Of a DNA stretch of 42,302 nt, positions 33,565 through 42,302 are shown piece by piece. The notes below the pieces were generated by a model. That model worked only from the letters and a program-made list of their open reading frames with translations, had not been told where the DNA came from and did not search any database. Source of the DNA: an uncultured Pelagibacteraceae bacterium (GTDB taxonomy: Bacteria > Pseudomonadota > Alphaproteobacteria > Pelagibacterales > Pelagibacteraceae); NCBI GenBank assembly GCA_902516465.1, contig CABXZD010000003.1, positions 65,097 through 107,398 on the forward strand, in the 5' to 3' direction. How positions within the stretch are numbered: position 1 is the first letter of the stretch; each line of letters opens with the position of its first letter. The position numbers and the translations under genes are program-made.

Positions 33565-34032
33565 ATGTTCAAAAAAAGAGAAAATGTAGTTGAAATCGAA
33601 GAGGGTAATCTTTTATCTCCAAAATTTGATAATGACGGACTTATACCCGTGATCACAATGTGCTCAAAAACTAAAGAAATTTTAATGCATAGCTATATGA
33701 ATGTCGAAGCACTTAAGAAAACTATAGAGACAAAAGAAGCTCATTATTTTAGTCGATCAAGAAAATCTATTTGGCACAAAGGTAAAACTAGTGGATTTAT
33801 ACAAAAAGTTACTGAAATAAGAATTGACGATGATCAAGACTCTATTTGGTTGACAGTTGATATTGGAGATGGTGCGAGCTGTCATGTAGGTTATAGATCA
33901 TGTTTTTATAGATCAATTCCTTTAGGGACTATTGATAATGCTAGAAAAGTTGAGATGGAATTTTTAGAAAAAGAAAAAAAATTTGATCCTGAGAAAGTTT
34001 ACAAGGGTCAGCCTAACCCAACAAAAATATAA
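33565..34032 (+). CDS. hisI: Phosphoribosyl-AMP cyclohydrolase
   Basis: 155 residues, the stand-alone HisI form without HisE. The conserved blocks are MHSYMNVEAL, YFSRSRKSIWHKGKTSG and the metal-binding DGASCHVGYRSCFYR. It opens the purine ring of PR-AMP in step three of histidine synthesis. The other his genes are not nearby. It leads a short plus-strand cluster with an oxygenase and DUF2237. Confidence 0.95.
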   Translation: MFKKRENVVEIEEGNLLSPKFDNDGLIPVITMCSKTKEILMHSYMNVEALKKTIETKEAHYFSRSRKSIWHKGKTSGFIQKVTEIRIDDDQDSIWLTVDIGDGASCHVGYRSCFYRSIPLGTIDNARKVEMEFLEKEKKFDPEKVYKGQPNPTKI

Positions 34033-34037
34033 TTACC

Positions 34038-34679
34038 ATGAATGACAAGTTAGATAGTAGAGTTATTAAAAACTTTGGACCATCTGTCCTAAAAGTAAAA
34101 ATTCCAAAAAAAATAGTTGAAACGATAAATGATTATATCGATAAAATTATATTAGATAAAAAAAAAGCAGAAAGTTTGAATGCCGGAAATAATTTAGTTG
34201 GAGATGTAACACACGAATTTAATCTTGAACAAAAGTTTATGAAAGCTTCAGGTTGGGATATTTTTTTAGCTTCTTGTGTAAATAAATGGATTGAATTCGA
34301 AACAAAAAAAAAAGTAAAAAAATTAACGATTTTAAATTCTTGGGTAGTTAGACAATTTGCAAATGAATACAACCCAACTCATTGGCATAGTGGACATATA
34401 TCTGGGGCAGGGTTTTTAAAGGTTCCCTCTACTTTTGGAAAACACACTCAAAAAAAAAAAGAAATAGACTATAAAGGAGGTAATTTACAACTAATTCATG
34501 GATCTCAAATGTTTTTATGTAAATCAACGTTAAATATAAGACCTGAAGTTGGAGACTTTTATTTTTTTCCTCATTATTTGATGCACACGGTATTCCCATT
34601 TAAAGGCACTGATGAGGAAAGAAGATCAATTTCATTTAATGCTAATATTGATGAAGATATTTACAATGTCTACAAATAA
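34038..34679 (+). CDS. Putative 2-oxoglutarate/Fe(II)-dependent oxygenase
   Basis: 213 residues. Iron ligands are likely the His of NPTHWHSGHISGAGFL (about residues 112-127) and HTVFPF (about residue 185), and the following Arg pair in DEERRSISFNANID would hold 2-oxoglutarate. This arrangement is that of the short 2OG-Fe(II) oxygenases common in marine bacteria and cyanophages. Substrate unknown. It is 5 bp after hisI, and its 3' end overlaps the DUF2237 gene by 14 bp. Confidence 0.75.
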   Translation: MNDKLDSRVIKNFGPSVLKVKIPKKIVETINDYIDKIILDKKKAESLNAGNNLVGDVTHEFNLEQKFMKASGWDIFLASCVNKWIEFETKKKVKKLTILNSWVVRQFANEYNPTHWHSGHISGAGFLKVPSTFGKHTQKKKEIDYKGGNLQLIHGSQMFLCKSTLNIRPEVGDFYFFPHYLMHTVFPFKGTDEERRSISFNANIDEDIYNVYK

Positions 34680-35049
34680 TGAAGATCCAAAAAATGTTTT
34701 AGGTGAGCATTTAGAAAGCTGTTCGAAAGATCCATTAACAGGTTGGTATAGAGATGGCTGTTGCAACACTGATGAAAATGATCATGGATTACACACAGTT
34801 TGCGCAAAAGTTACAGATGAATTTTTACAATGGTGCAAAGATGCTGGTAATGACTTGATAACTCCTCACCCTGAGTTTGGTTTTCCAGGTTTAAAAGATG
34901 GGGATGGATGGTGTGTTTGTGCCACTTGGTACGCAAGAGCAGTAAGTGCAGGAAAAGGTTGTCCAATATATTTAAAAAGCACTCATGAGAATACTTTAAA
35001 AATATTGCCTATCGAAACATTAAAAAAATTTGCGATAGATATATCTTAA
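34666..35049 (+). CDS. DUF2237 protein
   Basis: About 127 residues from ATG 34666. NVLGEHLESCSKDPLTGWYRDGCC, HTVCAKVTDEFLQW and LKDGDGWCVCATWY are the conserved DUF2237 blocks, with several Cys that could bind metal. Function unknown. The frame extends 18 codons further up, but the inner ATG matches the family start and overlaps the oxygenase stop by 14 bp. It is convergent with the ETF-QO gene, one base apart. Confidence 0.88.
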   Translation: MSTNNEDPKNVLGEHLESCSKDPLTGWYRDGCCNTDENDHGLHTVCAKVTDEFLQWCKDAGNDLITPHPEFGFPGLKDGDGWCVCATWYARAVSAGKGCPIYLKSTHENTLKILPIETLKKFAIDIS

Positions 35050-35050
35050 A

Positions 35051-36670
35051 TTACATATTTCCATACTTAGGCCCGCCGCCGCCCTCAGGAGTAACCCAAG
35101 TTATATTTTGAGATGGTTCTTTAATATCACAAGTTTTACAATGAATACAATTTTGAGAATTTATAACGAACTTATTGATATCATTTTCTTTTTGAACTTC
35201 ATAAACACCCGCAGGGCAATATCTTTGAGCGGGCTCGTCGTATTCCTCTAAAGTATAACTAATTGGTAAATTTGGATCCCTCAGTTTTAAGTGAACTGGC
35301 TGATTATCTGCATGATTTGTTCCAGTTAAATAAACAGAGCTAGTTTTATCAAAAGTTATGATATTATCAGGTTTTGGATACTCAATCTTTGGCATTTCTT
35401 TTGCTGGTTTTAGTGTCTCATGATCTGAATGTTTGTGTTTTAAAGTGAACGGGATCTTGCCTCTAAATAGAATTTGATCAATTCCTGTAAAAATAATACC
35501 TAAGATTAAGCCCCAACTAAAACTTGGTTTTACATTCCTAGCTTTATAAAGTTCCTCAAATAACCAGCTTTTTTTAAATTTTTCTTCAAAGATTGATAAA
35601 TTTTTACTGTTGTTAATGTGCTCGTTGATAGCTTCTGCAGCTATCAATCCACTTTTCATTGCTGTGTGAGAGCCTTTTATCTTTGGCATATTTAATGTCC
35701 CAGCATCACAGCCTATCAGTAGTGCACCAGGCATAAACATTTTTGGTAAACTTTGAAATCCACCTTCAATTAAAGCTCTTGCTCCATATGAAATTCTTTT
35801 TCCTCCCTCTATGATTTTTTTTATTGCAGGATGAGTTTTAAATCTTTGAAACTCATTATAAGGCGATAGATGAGGATTTTGGTAATCTAATCCAATTACA
35901 TAACCTAAAAAAATTTGTTTATTTTCTGCATGATAGATAAAACTTCCTCCATAAGTATTATTATCTAACGGCCAACCAGCAGTATGCATCACTAAACCTT
36001 CCTCATGATTTTTATCTTCCACCTCCCAAATCTCTTTAAAGCCGATACCATATTGTTGAGGATCTTTTCCCTTATCAAGTTCAAACTTTTTAATTAATTG
36101 TTTTCCTAAGTGTCCTCTACATCCTTCAGCAAATACAGTTACCTTTCCCAATAATTCTATCCCAGGTTCAAAACTGTCTTTTTTATTTCCCTCTTTATCT
36201 ATACCCATATCCTGTGTTGCAACACCTTTAACTGAACCATCTTCATTATATAAAATTTCACTAGCTGGAAAGCCTGGAAAAATTTCAACACCTAAGCTCT
36301 CCGCTTGCTCAGCTAACCATCTACACAAATTTGCAAGACTTATGATATAATTTTTATGATTTTGCTGAACAGAAGGAAGTAACCAAGTTGGCCAACTTAA
36401 TGATTTAACTTTGCCTAAAAATAAAAATTTTTCTTTTGTAACTTTAGTTTTAATTGGAGCATTTAATTCTCTCCAGTTAGGAAATAATTCATTTAATGCT
36501 CTTGTTTCAAAAACATTTCCACTTAATATGTGAGCACCAATTTCAGATGCTTTTTCTAAAACGCAAATATTTAAATCAGAGTTTAATTGTTTTAATTTAA
36601 TAGCTGTAGTTAAACCTGATGGACCACCACCAACTATAACAACATCATATTCCATCGACTCTCTGGACAT
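35051..36670 (-). CDS. Electron transfer flavoprotein-ubiquinone oxidoreductase (ETF-QO)
   Basis: 539 residues. FAD-binding VVIVGGGPSGLTTAI is near the N-terminus, a membrane-associating middle region contains a Trp-rich SWGLILGIIFTGIDQILF segment, and the C-terminal 4Fe-4S domain has YCPAGVYEV and NCIHCKTCDIKEP. It takes electrons from ETF and reduces ubiquinone at the inner membrane. It is 23 bp after etfA, so the path dehydrogenase to EtfBA to ETF-QO to quinone is encoded in one stretch. Confidence 0.95.
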   Translation of the reverse strand: MSRESMEYDVVIVGGGPSGLTTAIKLKQLNSDLNICVLEKASEIGAHILSGNVFETRALNELFPNWRELNAPIKTKVTKEKFLFLGKVKSLSWPTWLLPSVQQNHKNYIISLANLCRWLAEQAESLGVEIFPGFPASEILYNEDGSVKGVATQDMGIDKEGNKKDSFEPGIELLGKVTVFAEGCRGHLGKQLIKKFELDKGKDPQQYGIGFKEIWEVEDKNHEEGLVMHTAGWPLDNNTYGGSFIYHAENKQIFLGYVIGLDYQNPHLSPYNEFQRFKTHPAIKKIIEGGKRISYGARALIEGGFQSLPKMFMPGALLIGCDAGTLNMPKIKGSHTAMKSGLIAAEAINEHINNSKNLSIFEEKFKKSWLFEELYKARNVKPSFSWGLILGIIFTGIDQILFRGKIPFTLKHKHSDHETLKPAKEMPKIEYPKPDNIITFDKTSSVYLTGTNHADNQPVHLKLRDPNLPISYTLEEYDEPAQRYCPAGVYEVQKENDINKFVINSQNCIHCKTCDIKEPSQNITWVTPEGGGGPKYGNM

Positions 36671-36693
36671 AGTTTAATTTTTTACAGATTATA

Positions 36694-37647
36694 TTATTTT
36701 TGTATAGTGTTTAATTTGTTCAATTCCTCTAGGAACTTTGGAAGTGCTTCAAAAAGATCTGCTTCTAGTCCATAATCTGCGACACTAAAAATTGGAGCTT
36801 CTCCATCTTTATTTATTGCTACAATTACTTTACTTTCTTTCATCCCAGCTAAGTGTTGAATTGCTCCAGAAATACCCACAGCTATATACAAATCTGGAAC
36901 TACTACTTTACCTGTTTGTCCTACTTGATGATCGTTAGTAATATATCCTGCATCTACAGCTGCTCTAGAAGCCCCAATCGCAGCATTAAGTTTATCTGCA
37001 ACTGCAGTAATTAATTTAAAATTTTCACCACTTTGCATTCCTCTGCCACCAGAAACAACTACTCTTGCTGTACCTAATTCTGGTCTATCAGATTTTATTT
37101 CCTCTTTTTTAATGAATTTTGATATTTCAGAAGCCTCACCAGCATCGCTATTTTGTATTTCGGCAGAACCTCCTGAAGTTGGTGCTGGATCAAATGAAGT
37201 AGGTCTGATTGTTACACATTTTATCTTATCATTACTTTTTACTGTAGCAAAAGCATTACCAGCATAAATTGGTCTTTGAAATGTATCTTCAGATATTACT
37301 TTAGTAATATCACTCACTTGAGAAACATCTAATAATGCAGCTACTCTTGGCATCAGATTTTTTCCAAATGTGTTTGCTGAACATACAATATGTGAATAGC
37401 TCTCTGAGAGTTTAAAAATAACTGATGTGTAATTTTCTGCTAAATAATTTTCATAAATTGAATTATTAACATGTATTATTTTTTTAACATTTGGTACTAG
37501 TGATATTGACTTGGCAACAGATTCAGAATTAGACCCAATTACTAAAACATGAACATCTTCATCTATTTGAGAAGCTGCTGAAATTGCATTTAAAGTAAAA
37601 GGTTTAACCTCTTTATTATTGTGTTCTGCAATTAATAAAACTGACAT
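36694..37647 (-). CDS. etfA: Electron transfer flavoprotein subunit alpha
   Basis: 317 residues. The C-terminal FAD domain is well conserved: RVVVSGGRGMQSGENF, GQTGKVVVPDLYIAVGISGAIQH and VAINKDGEAPIFSVADYGLEAD. It forms a heterodimer with EtfB and shuttles electrons from the upstream dehydrogenase, and presumably acyl-CoA dehydrogenases, to ETF-QO. The start overlaps the etfB stop by one base. Confidence 0.96.
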   Translation of the reverse strand: MSVLLIAEHNNKEVKPFTLNAISAASQIDEDVHVLVIGSNSESVAKSISLVPNVKKIIHVNNSIYENYLAENYTSVIFKLSESYSHIVCSANTFGKNLMPRVAALLDVSQVSDITKVISEDTFQRPIYAGNAFATVKSNDKIKCVTIRPTSFDPAPTSGGSAEIQNSDAGEASEISKFIKKEEIKSDRPELGTARVVVSGGRGMQSGENFKLITAVADKLNAAIGASRAAVDAGYITNDHQVGQTGKVVVPDLYIAVGISGAIQHLAGMKESKVIVAINKDGEAPIFSVADYGLEADLFEALPKFLEELNKLNTIQK

Positions 37648-38396
37648 TATATTACTTTAGCCTCATTTTTCAATTTTTGAACCAATTCTTCTACACTTGC
37701 GACTTTTATCCCAGCTTTTCTTTTTGGTGGTTCCTCAACTTTTATTTGTTCAATTCTTGGGTTTGTATCAACACCTAAATCGGATGCATTTATTTGCTCT
37801 ATTGGTTTTTTTTTAGCCTTCATTATATTTGGTAAAGATGCATACCTTGGCTCGTTTAATCTTAAATCACAAGTTACAATAGCTGGTACATTAACTTCTA
37901 TAGTTTCAAGTCCTTCATCAACCTCTCTGGTAACCTCTAAAGATTTTTCTTTAATTTGTATCTTTGATGCAAAAGTTGCTTGAGGCCAATTAAGTAGAGC
38001 TGCCAACATTTGACCAGTTTGGTTACAATCATCATCAATAGCTTGCTTACCCATAAATACTAAATCAGGTTTTTCTTTCTCAACAATTTTCTTTAAGATT
38101 TTAGACACTGCTAGAGGTTCAATGACACTATCAACTTTTACTAATATACCACGATCTGCACCAACAGCTAGCGCCTTTCTTACAGTTTCTTGCGCTTTCT
38201 CTTCTCCAACTGATACTGCGATAACTTCTGAGGCCTTGCCTGCCTCTTTAATTTTTACTGCCTCTTCAATTGCATTGTCATCTGGAGGATTAGTAGACAT
38301 CTTAACATTATCAGTTACTATACCTGAGTTATCCTCTTTAACTCTTATTTGAACATTATAATCAATAACTCTTTTTACTGCGACTAAGATTTTCAT
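37647..38396 (-). CDS. etfB: Electron transfer flavoprotein subunit beta
   Basis: 249 residues, usual length. [19 protein letters not shown] at the start, then [20 protein letters not shown] and [20 protein letters not shown] (the dehydrogenase-recognition region) are conserved. It overlaps by one base with genes on both sides (TAATG), indicating tight stoichiometric coupling with the dehydrogenase and EtfA. Confidence 0.96.
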   Translation of the reverse strand: MKILVAVKRVIDYNVQIRVKEDNSGIVTDNVKMSTNPPDDNAIEEAVKIKEAGKASEVIAVSVGEEKAQETVRKALAVGADRGILVKVDSVIEPLAVSKILKKIVEKEKPDLVFMGKQAIDDDCNQTGQMLAALLNWPQATFASKIQIKEKSLEVTREVDEGLETIEVNVPAIVTCDLRLNEPRYASLPNIMKAKKKPIEQINASDLGVDTNPRIEQIKVEEPPKRKAGIKVASVEELVQKLKNEAKVI

Positions 38397-40828
38397 TAAG
38401 CTCTCAATAATTTGTTTTCAACATCATAGGGGCTCTCTTCTAAAATTGTAGCATCATACATTGTCCCTAGTATATCAACTTTAAGTTTTTCCCCAACATT
38501 CGCTAAATCGGGCTTAACCATTGCTAGTGCTATTGATTTATCTAACCTAAATCCGTATTCTCCTCCAGTAGCTCTTCCTACAACTTTATCATCTTTATAT
38601 ATAGGATTGTTACCCAATACATCTGAGTCAGTGGTATCATGAACTTCAAGAGTGACTAATTTATTTTCAAAACCTTTTTCTCTCCATTTATTGAGGGCCT
38701 CTAAACCAATAAATTTACCTTTGTTTGGATGAATAAATCTATCTAAACCTGACTCATAAGGTGAATATTCTATAGACAATTCAGTACCTACAAGTTTGTA
38801 AGACTTTTCAAGTCTTAAACTATTCATTGCCCTTATCCCGAAAGGTTTAATTCCTAAGTCTTTGCCAGCATCCATTAACTTATCAAATATGTGATTTTGA
38901 TACTCAATTGGATGATGTAGTTCCCAACCGAGCTCTCCTACAAAATTTACTCTCATGGCGTTTACTGGAGCGTATCCAACATTGACATTTTTTGCAGTTA
39001 ACCACTTAAAATTTTCATTAGAAAAGTCATCAGTTGAAATTTTTTGCATCAGCTCTCTTGATTTTGGACCAGCAACAACTAATACACCAGTATTGTTTGA
39101 GAGATCTTCAAATACAACAGAGCCATCATTAGGCATCCATTTTTGGATCCAATCATGATCTAATCTTAAATTTGCTCCAGCTGATACTAAATAATAACTA
39201 TTTTCAGCTTCTTTCATAATTGTAAACTCTGAATGAACACCGCCTTTAGTATTAAGTGCATGACACAAACCAATTCTTCCAATTTTTTTTGGCAGTTTAT
39301 TAGCTACTAAATAATCTAAAAATTCCTCAGCTTTCGGTCCTTTAATTCTACATTTTGCAAAAGCTGTCATGTCTAAAAGACCAACATTTTCTTTTACATT
39401 TTTACATTCCTTTTTGATTGCATCAAACCACTTAGATCTTCTAAATGACCAGTCATCTTTTTGTTCCATGCCATCTGTTGCAAAAAAGTTTGGTCTCTCC
39501 CACCCAAATTTTTGTCCAAATACTGCTCCTAGATTCTTCATTCGTTCATAGCATGGCGATGTTCTTAATGGCCTAGCGGCTGGTCTTTCCTCATCCGGAT
39601 AATGAGTTATAAAAACGTGGCTATAAGCTTCTTCATTCTTAGCTTTTAAATAAGATTTAGTTGCATAATTTCCATATCGTCTCGGCTCAACACCAAGCAT
39701 ATCGATAGTTGGTTCTCCATCCACAATCCATTCTGCTAATTGCCAACCAGCTCCTCCTGCAGCTGTAATTCCAAAACTGTGACCTTCATTAATCCAAAAA
39801 TTTTTTAAACCCCAGGCAGGACCTACAATTGGGTTTCCATCCGGAGTATAACAAATAGCTCCGTTATAAACCTTTTTAACACCAACCTCTCCAAAAGCAG
39901 GTACTCTATGTATTGCTCCCTCTATGTGAGGTGCAAGTCTATCTAGATCTTCTTGAAATAATTCATACTCAGAATTTTTTGATGGTCCTTCTAAATAACA
40001 AGCAGGAGCTCCATCCTCATAAGGACCTAATATCAATCCACCAGCTTCTTCTCTCATATACCATCTACTGTCACTATCTCTCAATACTCCCATTTCTGGT
40101 AGACCATCTTTTTTTCTTTTTTGAATTTCTGGATGTGGTTCAGTAACAATGTATTGATGTTCAACTGGTATTACTGGAATGTCTAATCCAACCATCTCTC
40201 CTGTTTGTCTAGCAAAGTTTCCTGAGCAAGAAATTATATGTTCGCATTCTATTGAGCCTTTGTCTGTTTCAACAATCCAACCATCTTTAGTTTGTCTCAT
40301 TGCTACCACTGAAGTATTTCTATAAATCTCTGCTCCCTTATTTCTTGCACCTGTAGCAAGAGCTTGTGTTAAATCTGCTGGTTGAATATAGCCGTCCTCT
40401 GGATGTTGAATAGCTCCAACTAAATCATCTGTATGACATAAAGGCCAAATTTCTTTCACTTGTTGAGGTGTTAAAAATTTTACATCGACTCCTATAGTTT
40501 TAGCTACACCGGCATACTGATGATATTCGTCCATTCGATCTTTGTTACTAGCTAGTCGAATATTAGAAACAACACTAAATCCTACATTTTTTCCTGTTTC
40601 TTCCTCTAATTTTTTATAAAGATTGACTGCATATTTGTGAAGTTGTCCCACCGAATAACTCATATTAAAAAGTGGAAGCAAACCAGCTGCATGCCAAGTC
40701 GAACCTGAAGTTAATTCTTTTCTTTCAACAAGGACAACATCTGACCAACCTTTTTTTGCTAAATGATAAAGTGCGCTGACTCCTACAACTCCTCCACCAA
40801 CTACTACTACTTTTGCTTTAGACTTCAT
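38396..40828 (-). CDS. Dimethylglycine/sarcosine dehydrogenase (FAD-GcvT fusion)
   Basis: 810 residues. The N-terminal half is a DAO-type FAD domain: [18 protein letters not shown] (residues 11-28) and [11 protein letters not shown], whose His46 is the residue that covalently holds FAD in mitochondrial DMGDH/SARDH. From about residue 430 a GcvT-like folate domain follows ([20 protein letters not shown], then [16 protein letters not shown]). It would demethylate dimethylglycine or sarcosine, pass the C1 unit to tetrahydrofolate and the electrons to ETF. Which substrate it prefers cannot be told. It heads the operon with etfBA and ETF-QO. Confidence 0.9.
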   Translation of the reverse strand: MKSKAKVVVVGGGVVGVSALYHLAKKGWSDVVLVERKELTSGSTWHAAGLLPLFNMSYSVGQLHKYAVNLYKKLEEETGKNVGFSVVSNIRLASNKDRMDEYHQYAGVAKTIGVDVKFLTPQQVKEIWPLCHTDDLVGAIQHPEDGYIQPADLTQALATGARNKGAEIYRNTSVVAMRQTKDGWIVETDKGSIECEHIISCSGNFARQTGEMVGLDIPVIPVEHQYIVTEPHPEIQKRKKDGLPEMGVLRDSDSRWYMREEAGGLILGPYEDGAPACYLEGPSKNSEYELFQEDLDRLAPHIEGAIHRVPAFGEVGVKKVYNGAICYTPDGNPIVGPAWGLKNFWINEGHSFGITAAGGAGWQLAEWIVDGEPTIDMLGVEPRRYGNYATKSYLKAKNEEAYSHVFITHYPDEERPAARPLRTSPCYERMKNLGAVFGQKFGWERPNFFATDGMEQKDDWSFRRSKWFDAIKKECKNVKENVGLLDMTAFAKCRIKGPKAEEFLDYLVANKLPKKIGRIGLCHALNTKGGVHSEFTIMKEAENSYYLVSAGANLRLDHDWIQKWMPNDGSVVFEDLSNNTGVLVVAGPKSRELMQKISTDDFSNENFKWLTAKNVNVGYAPVNAMRVNFVGELGWELHHPIEYQNHIFDKLMDAGKDLGIKPFGIRAMNSLRLEKSYKLVGTELSIEYSPYESGLDRFIHPNKGKFIGLEALNKWREKGFENKLVTLEVHDTTDSDVLGNNPIYKDDKVVGRATGGEYGFRLDKSIALAMVKPDLANVGEKLKVDILGTMYDATILEESPYDVENKLLRA

Positions 40829-40883
40829 TAAGCGATTTCTACTAAATTTTCATTGATTTCGAAACAAAATTGTATCGAATATT

Positions 40884-41357
40884 TCAAATTGAACTTCCTA
40901 AAGGAATAGGGCTTGATACCATCGTAGTCAACCAACAGTCCTTTAAAGGTCCATCCTCAGTATATTTTTCGACCTGCCAACTGAATTTATGATAAATTTT
41001 TTCTTTATCTAATATTATTACTTCAAATTGTACCCAACTGTCTCCACCTGTCACTTGCGTAATAGTGTGACTTAGATGATCTATCATCATTTGATAATTA
41101 TTCCCTTTTATCATACTTTTAAACTTTTCTAAAGGTCCGGTGGCTTTTTTATTATTTGGATGAGCAAAGTTCCAGGTTTGTTCAATTCCACTGTCTATAA
41201 ATCCATCGTCATTTTTTTGTAAACCTAACAATTGTATTTTAACAACTTCTGAAGGATTGATTTTACTATTTGGCTCAAGCAATTCTGCCTTTGAAATTGA
41301 AACTGAAATCAAAAAAATTATGAAAAAATTAAATACTATTTGCAGTTTTTTGAACAT
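40884..41357 (-). CDS. DUF4864 secreted protein
   Basis: About 157 residues with a signal peptide (through SISKAELLEP). PSEVVKIQLLGLQKNDDG, TWNFAHPNNKKATGPLEKFKSMIKG and DHLSHTITQV match the DUF4864 layout, a small cystatin/NTF2-like domain found in marine Alphaproteobacteria. Function unknown. Two ATGs lie in tandem (41355-41360); I use the inner one. It is 55 bp upstream of the dehydrogenase and on the same strand, so it could be the first gene of that operon. Confidence 0.7.
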   Translation of the reverse strand: MFKKLQIVFNFFIIFLISVSISKAELLEPNSKINPSEVVKIQLLGLQKNDDGFIDSGIEQTWNFAHPNNKKATGPLEKFKSMIKGNNYQMMIDHLSHTITQVTGGDSWVQFEVIILDKEKIYHKFSWQVEKYTEDGPLKDCWLTTMVSSPIPLGSSI

Positions 41358-41360
41358 CAT

Positions 41361-41491
41361 CTAAGAATTTTTTTCTTTTTTTTTTTCAGACAAATGGTAC
41401 AGCAAAGTATCTTCTATATATAACATCCGTTATGCCGCATATGTTAAACACACCTCTTCTTATGATTTTTTTATTACTAAAAATAAAAATC
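41361..41491. other. AT-rich gap with no recognised gene
   Basis: 131 bp between the DUF4864 start and the CoA-binding-protein stop. It contains long T runs and a modest GC-containing patch (ATCCGTTATGCCGCATATG). It should hold the promoter of the DUF4864 and dehydrogenase genes and the end of the CoA-binding gene. No hairpin followed by T tract is obvious. I see no RNA gene. Confidence 0.4.
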
Positions 41492-41941
41492 TTAAATTTT
41501 TTGATCAAGACGTGGCTTCCAAAAAGGTCTAAAGAGCTCTATCTTTGGGCACCTATTCATAACAACTTTAAGACCAGCATCTTCAGCAAGACGAGCTGCC
41601 TCATGATTTATAACCCCTATCTGTCCCCATAATACTTTGGCGCCAATAGCAATAGCTTCTTCAGCAACGCCATATAAATCTTCTGGCTTCCTAAAAACTT
41701 CAACCATATCGACAGGTCGATCAATCGAAGATAAATTTGGATATACTTTTAAATTACGAATTTCAGTTATCTCTGGTTTTGGATTAACTGGTATCATATC
41801 ATAACCAGTTTCGTGTAATACTCTTAAAACACCATAACTAAATTTTGTTTTATCTGGGCTAGCACCCACCATAGCTATAGTTTTAACTGACTGTAAAATG
41901 TTTTTTAGATACTCATCACTATAAGGTTCGTTATGATTCAT
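41492..41941 (-). CDS. CoA-binding domain protein (YccU-like)
   Basis: 149 residues, a single Rossmann-like CoA-binding domain. TIAMVGASPDKTKFSYGV (about residues 20-37), MIPVNPKPEITEI and VFRKPEDLYGVAEEAI are diagnostic. It is related to the N-terminal domain of succinyl-CoA synthetase alpha but stand-alone; the physiological role is unknown. The start overlaps the ferredoxin stop by 11 bp. Confidence 0.85.
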   Translation of the reverse strand: MNHNEPYSDEYLKNILQSVKTIAMVGASPDKTKFSYGVLRVLHETGYDMIPVNPKPEITEIRNLKVYPNLSSIDRPVDMVEVFRKPEDLYGVAEEAIAIGAKVLWGQIGVINHEAARLAEDAGLKVVMNRCPKIELFRPFWKPRLDQKI

Positions 41942-42299
41942 TTTTTTTAGTAGCTATATCAGCTTTTAACTCATGAGGTGCTAGCGGGTCAAGAAAAGGA
42001 TTGCGGTAAAGTTTGTCATGGCTTTCAACTCCAATTTCAATTTCACAATCAGTTTTAGCACGGGCAACACATAAAATGACATAACCATCATTAATTTGTC
42101 TATTATTTAAAGCTACCTGAGAACGTTGATCTACTTCTCCTTTGATTAGTTTTGCTGCACAAGTTATGCAACCTCCGTATTCACATCCATAAGGTAGATC
42201 AACACCTTGAGTACGTAATTCTTGAAGTAAGGGTTTTCGATCTGAAACTTCAAAGGTTTGATTTTTACGATTAGTAATAGTTATTTTCTTTATAGCCAT
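41931..42299 (-). CDS. 2Fe-2S ferredoxin, plant type
   Basis: 122 residues. The cluster motif is C-x4-C-x2-C in PYGCEYGGCITCAAKL (about residues 37-52) with the fourth Cys in VILCVARAKTD. A C-terminal extension of about 35 residues (LYRNPFLDPLAPHEL and after) is not typical of the shortest ferredoxins. It would donate electrons to an oxygenase or reductase not identified here. It is the last gene in the window, and its ATG lies three bases from the edge, so promoter and upstream partner are out of sight. Confidence 0.88.
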   Translation of the reverse strand: MAIKKITITNRKNQTFEVSDRKPLLQELRTQGVDLPYGCEYGGCITCAAKLIKGEVDQRSQVALNNRQINDGYVILCVARAKTDCEIEIGVESHDKLYRNPFLDPLAPHELKADIATKKNES

Positions 42300-42302
42300 A
42301 TA

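Noticed and set aside
39913..40146. 77-codon plus-strand frame in the dimethylglycine/sarcosine dehydrogenase gene
   Set aside because: Antisense shadow of a conserved enzyme.
41432..41632. 66-codon plus-strand frame across the gap and the CoA-binding gene
   Set aside because: Its second half is antisense to a well-supported gene, the residues are those of reverse-read AT-rich coding DNA, and no ribosome-binding site precedes it.
1..42302. tRNA, rRNA, CRISPR arrays, insertion sequences, prophage
   Set aside because: Gaps are too short or lack cloverleaf-type structure; no spaced repeats, transposase or phage genes were seen, and base composition is uniform.

Overview
The window is about 42 kb of a small-genome marine alphaproteobacterium, most likely SAR11 (Pelagibacterales). 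The reasons are a base composition of roughly 30% GC, near-complete gene packing with many stop/start overlaps (TAATG, ATGA), and a characteristic gene set: a DmdA/GcvT-type demethylase, AcuI, a four-gene dimethylglycine/sarcosine dehydrogenase-ETF cluster, a TPP-riboswitch-controlled sodium symporter (ThiV type), AmtB, an FbpABC iron importer and isocitrate lyase. I see no transposons, prophage, CRISPR, rRNA or tRNA. This is a chromosomal backbone, so the less ordinary content is in small genes and intergenic RNA or operator structure.

Layout. 1-8.8 kb: a broken-off chorismate-utilising enzyme, an MFS transporter and a cystathionine-lyase-like enzyme on the minus strand; then a 27-codon basic micro-gene and a membrane protein; then mnmA, a DUF3553 protein, a CysQ-like phosphatase, a one-helix peptide, recX, an ABA4-like protein, an HCCA-isomerase-like protein, a rhodanese and a glycosyltransferase-like protein. 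8.8-14.4 kb, minus strand: amtB with a GC-rich structured 3' region, HU, the RseP protease, a class I glutamine amidotransferase, a two-helix mini membrane protein and a RamB/ScfR-type regulator. 14.4-18.6 kb, plus strand: an operator-like repeat cluster, a probably leaderless 53-residue ORF, aceA, a polytopic membrane protein and a DmdA-like protein.

18.6-27 kb: an ABC-2 exporter pair, the symporter with its TPP riboswitch, two small genes, a 340-bp tract holding a candidate small transcript, cytochromes c' and b561 whose start codons abut (CATATG), a methyltransferase, a DUF4396 protein, a persulfide-dioxygenase-like MBL protein, a periplasmic thioredoxin-like protein and AzlCD. 27-31 kb: an iron(III) ABC operon preceded by a Fur-type box, with an extra 56-codon Cys-containing gene and a hairpin between the binding-protein and permease genes. 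31-35 kb: a LysR regulator, AcuI, FolE, HisI, a 2OG-Fe(II) oxygenase and a DUF2237 protein. 35-42.3 kb, minus strand: ETF-QO, EtfA, EtfB and dimethylglycine/sarcosine dehydrogenase, then a DUF4864 protein, a CoA-binding protein and a 2Fe-2S ferredoxin.

How the genes fit together. Much of the window concerns osmolyte and C1 metabolism. The DmdA-like protein would load methyl groups on folate, AcuI would detoxify acryloyl-CoA from DMSP cleavage, FolE starts pterin synthesis, and the dehydrogenase would pass electrons through EtfBA and ETF-QO to quinone. Isocitrate lyase under a RamB-type regulator, nutrient capture (ammonium, iron, a thiamin precursor) and sulfur handling (rhodanese, persulfide dioxygenase) complete an oligotroph profile. 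I found no clear undescribed large system. The best leads are the 22.4-22.7 kb transcript, the leaderless ORF before aceA, the 27-codon basic gene, the amtB 3' structure and the Cys-containing gene of the iron operon.
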